A stretch of 30,943 nucleotides of DNA. Origin: a virus. The notes beneath the pieces were generated by a model, which was not told the origin of the DNA, did no database searches, and saw only the letters and a program-made list of their open reading frames with translations. Each line of letters opens with the position of its first letter. The stretch's first letter is position 1. Shown in pieces: positions 30,922 to 30,943 of this stretch. A program made the position numbers and the translations under genes. The stretch is taken from IMG/VR virus record IMGVR_UViG_3300025828_000111, positions 1-30,943 of that record; one strand, given 5' to 3'.

Positions 30922-30943
30922 AAAAAGGGGCCATTGCTGACCC
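30922..30943 (-). terminator. Rho-independent terminator at right edge, upstream of the fibre gene
   Basis: Read leftward: stem GGGTCA, loop GCAA, TGGCCC (30943-30928, one T-G wobble), then C and TTTTT (30926-30922). The GCAA loop is a stable GNRA tetraloop. One more G-C pair may lie beyond the edge. It would end the transcript of the unseen upstream late gene, probably a head gene. The fibre ATG lies about 35 nt further on with no clear promoter between, so partial read-through is likely. Confidence 0.68.

Noticed and set aside
1-30943. Integrase, repressor, phage RNA polymerase and tRNA genes
   Set aside because: Looked for and not seen; lifestyle cannot be settled because part of the genome appears to lie outside the window.

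Overview
The window is most of the genome of a tailed phage of podovirus type (T7/P22-like tail, T7-like replication genes). No cellular genes, rRNA or tRNA were seen. A B12-dependent ribonucleotide reductase, a GTA-type three-helix holin, an M15 peptidase and a long fibre with GNVGIGT-type repeats suggest a marine Gram-negative host; this host call is inference. No integrase, repressor or phage RNA polymerase gene is visible. The strong promoter candidates look like sigma-70 promoters, so host RNA polymerase is the likely transcriber, possibly helped by a 54-residue sigma-region-4-like protein.

Layout. (1) 1-2512, minus strand: small terminase, M15 peptidase, a beta-rich protein, large terminase and the start of the portal gene, which runs off the left edge. 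(2) 2513-3054: divergent control region with a near-consensus promoter in each direction, a repeated TTGRCATGG motif and two copies of an operator-like 12-mer. (3) 3055-6163, plus strand: a dense run of 13 mostly tiny, often overlapping early genes. They include a compact cytosine-methyltransferase-like protein, the sigma-4-like protein and a zinc-ribbon protein, and are interrupted at 5580-5718 by 13-bp tandem repeats. (4) 6164-13681, plus strand: an extended -10 promoter, then SSB, primase-helicase, HNH endonuclease, family A DNA polymerase, PD-(D/E)XK exonuclease, T7 endonuclease I-like resolvase, a small conserved protein, a DUF3310 protein and class II ribonucleotide reductase. (5) 13704-13727: hairpin terminator between converging transcripts. 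(6) 30887-13726, minus strand: tail fibre, small proteins, holin and membrane proteins, a 1653-residue protein with a roughly 760-residue Lys/Glu/Ala/Gln helix, head-tail adaptor, beta-propeller tail protein and three probable internal/ejection proteins.

The leftward genes leaving the left edge (portal) and those entering from the right edge (a terminator, then the fibre) fit one circular or circularly permuted genome. The missing part would hold the rest of the portal gene, scaffold and capsid. The replication block supplies primase, helicase, SSB, polymerase, nucleases and dNTP synthesis. The leftward late block packages DNA, builds the tail and lyses the cell. The most unusual element is the 57-bp (19-residue) repeat tract at 21060-23345.
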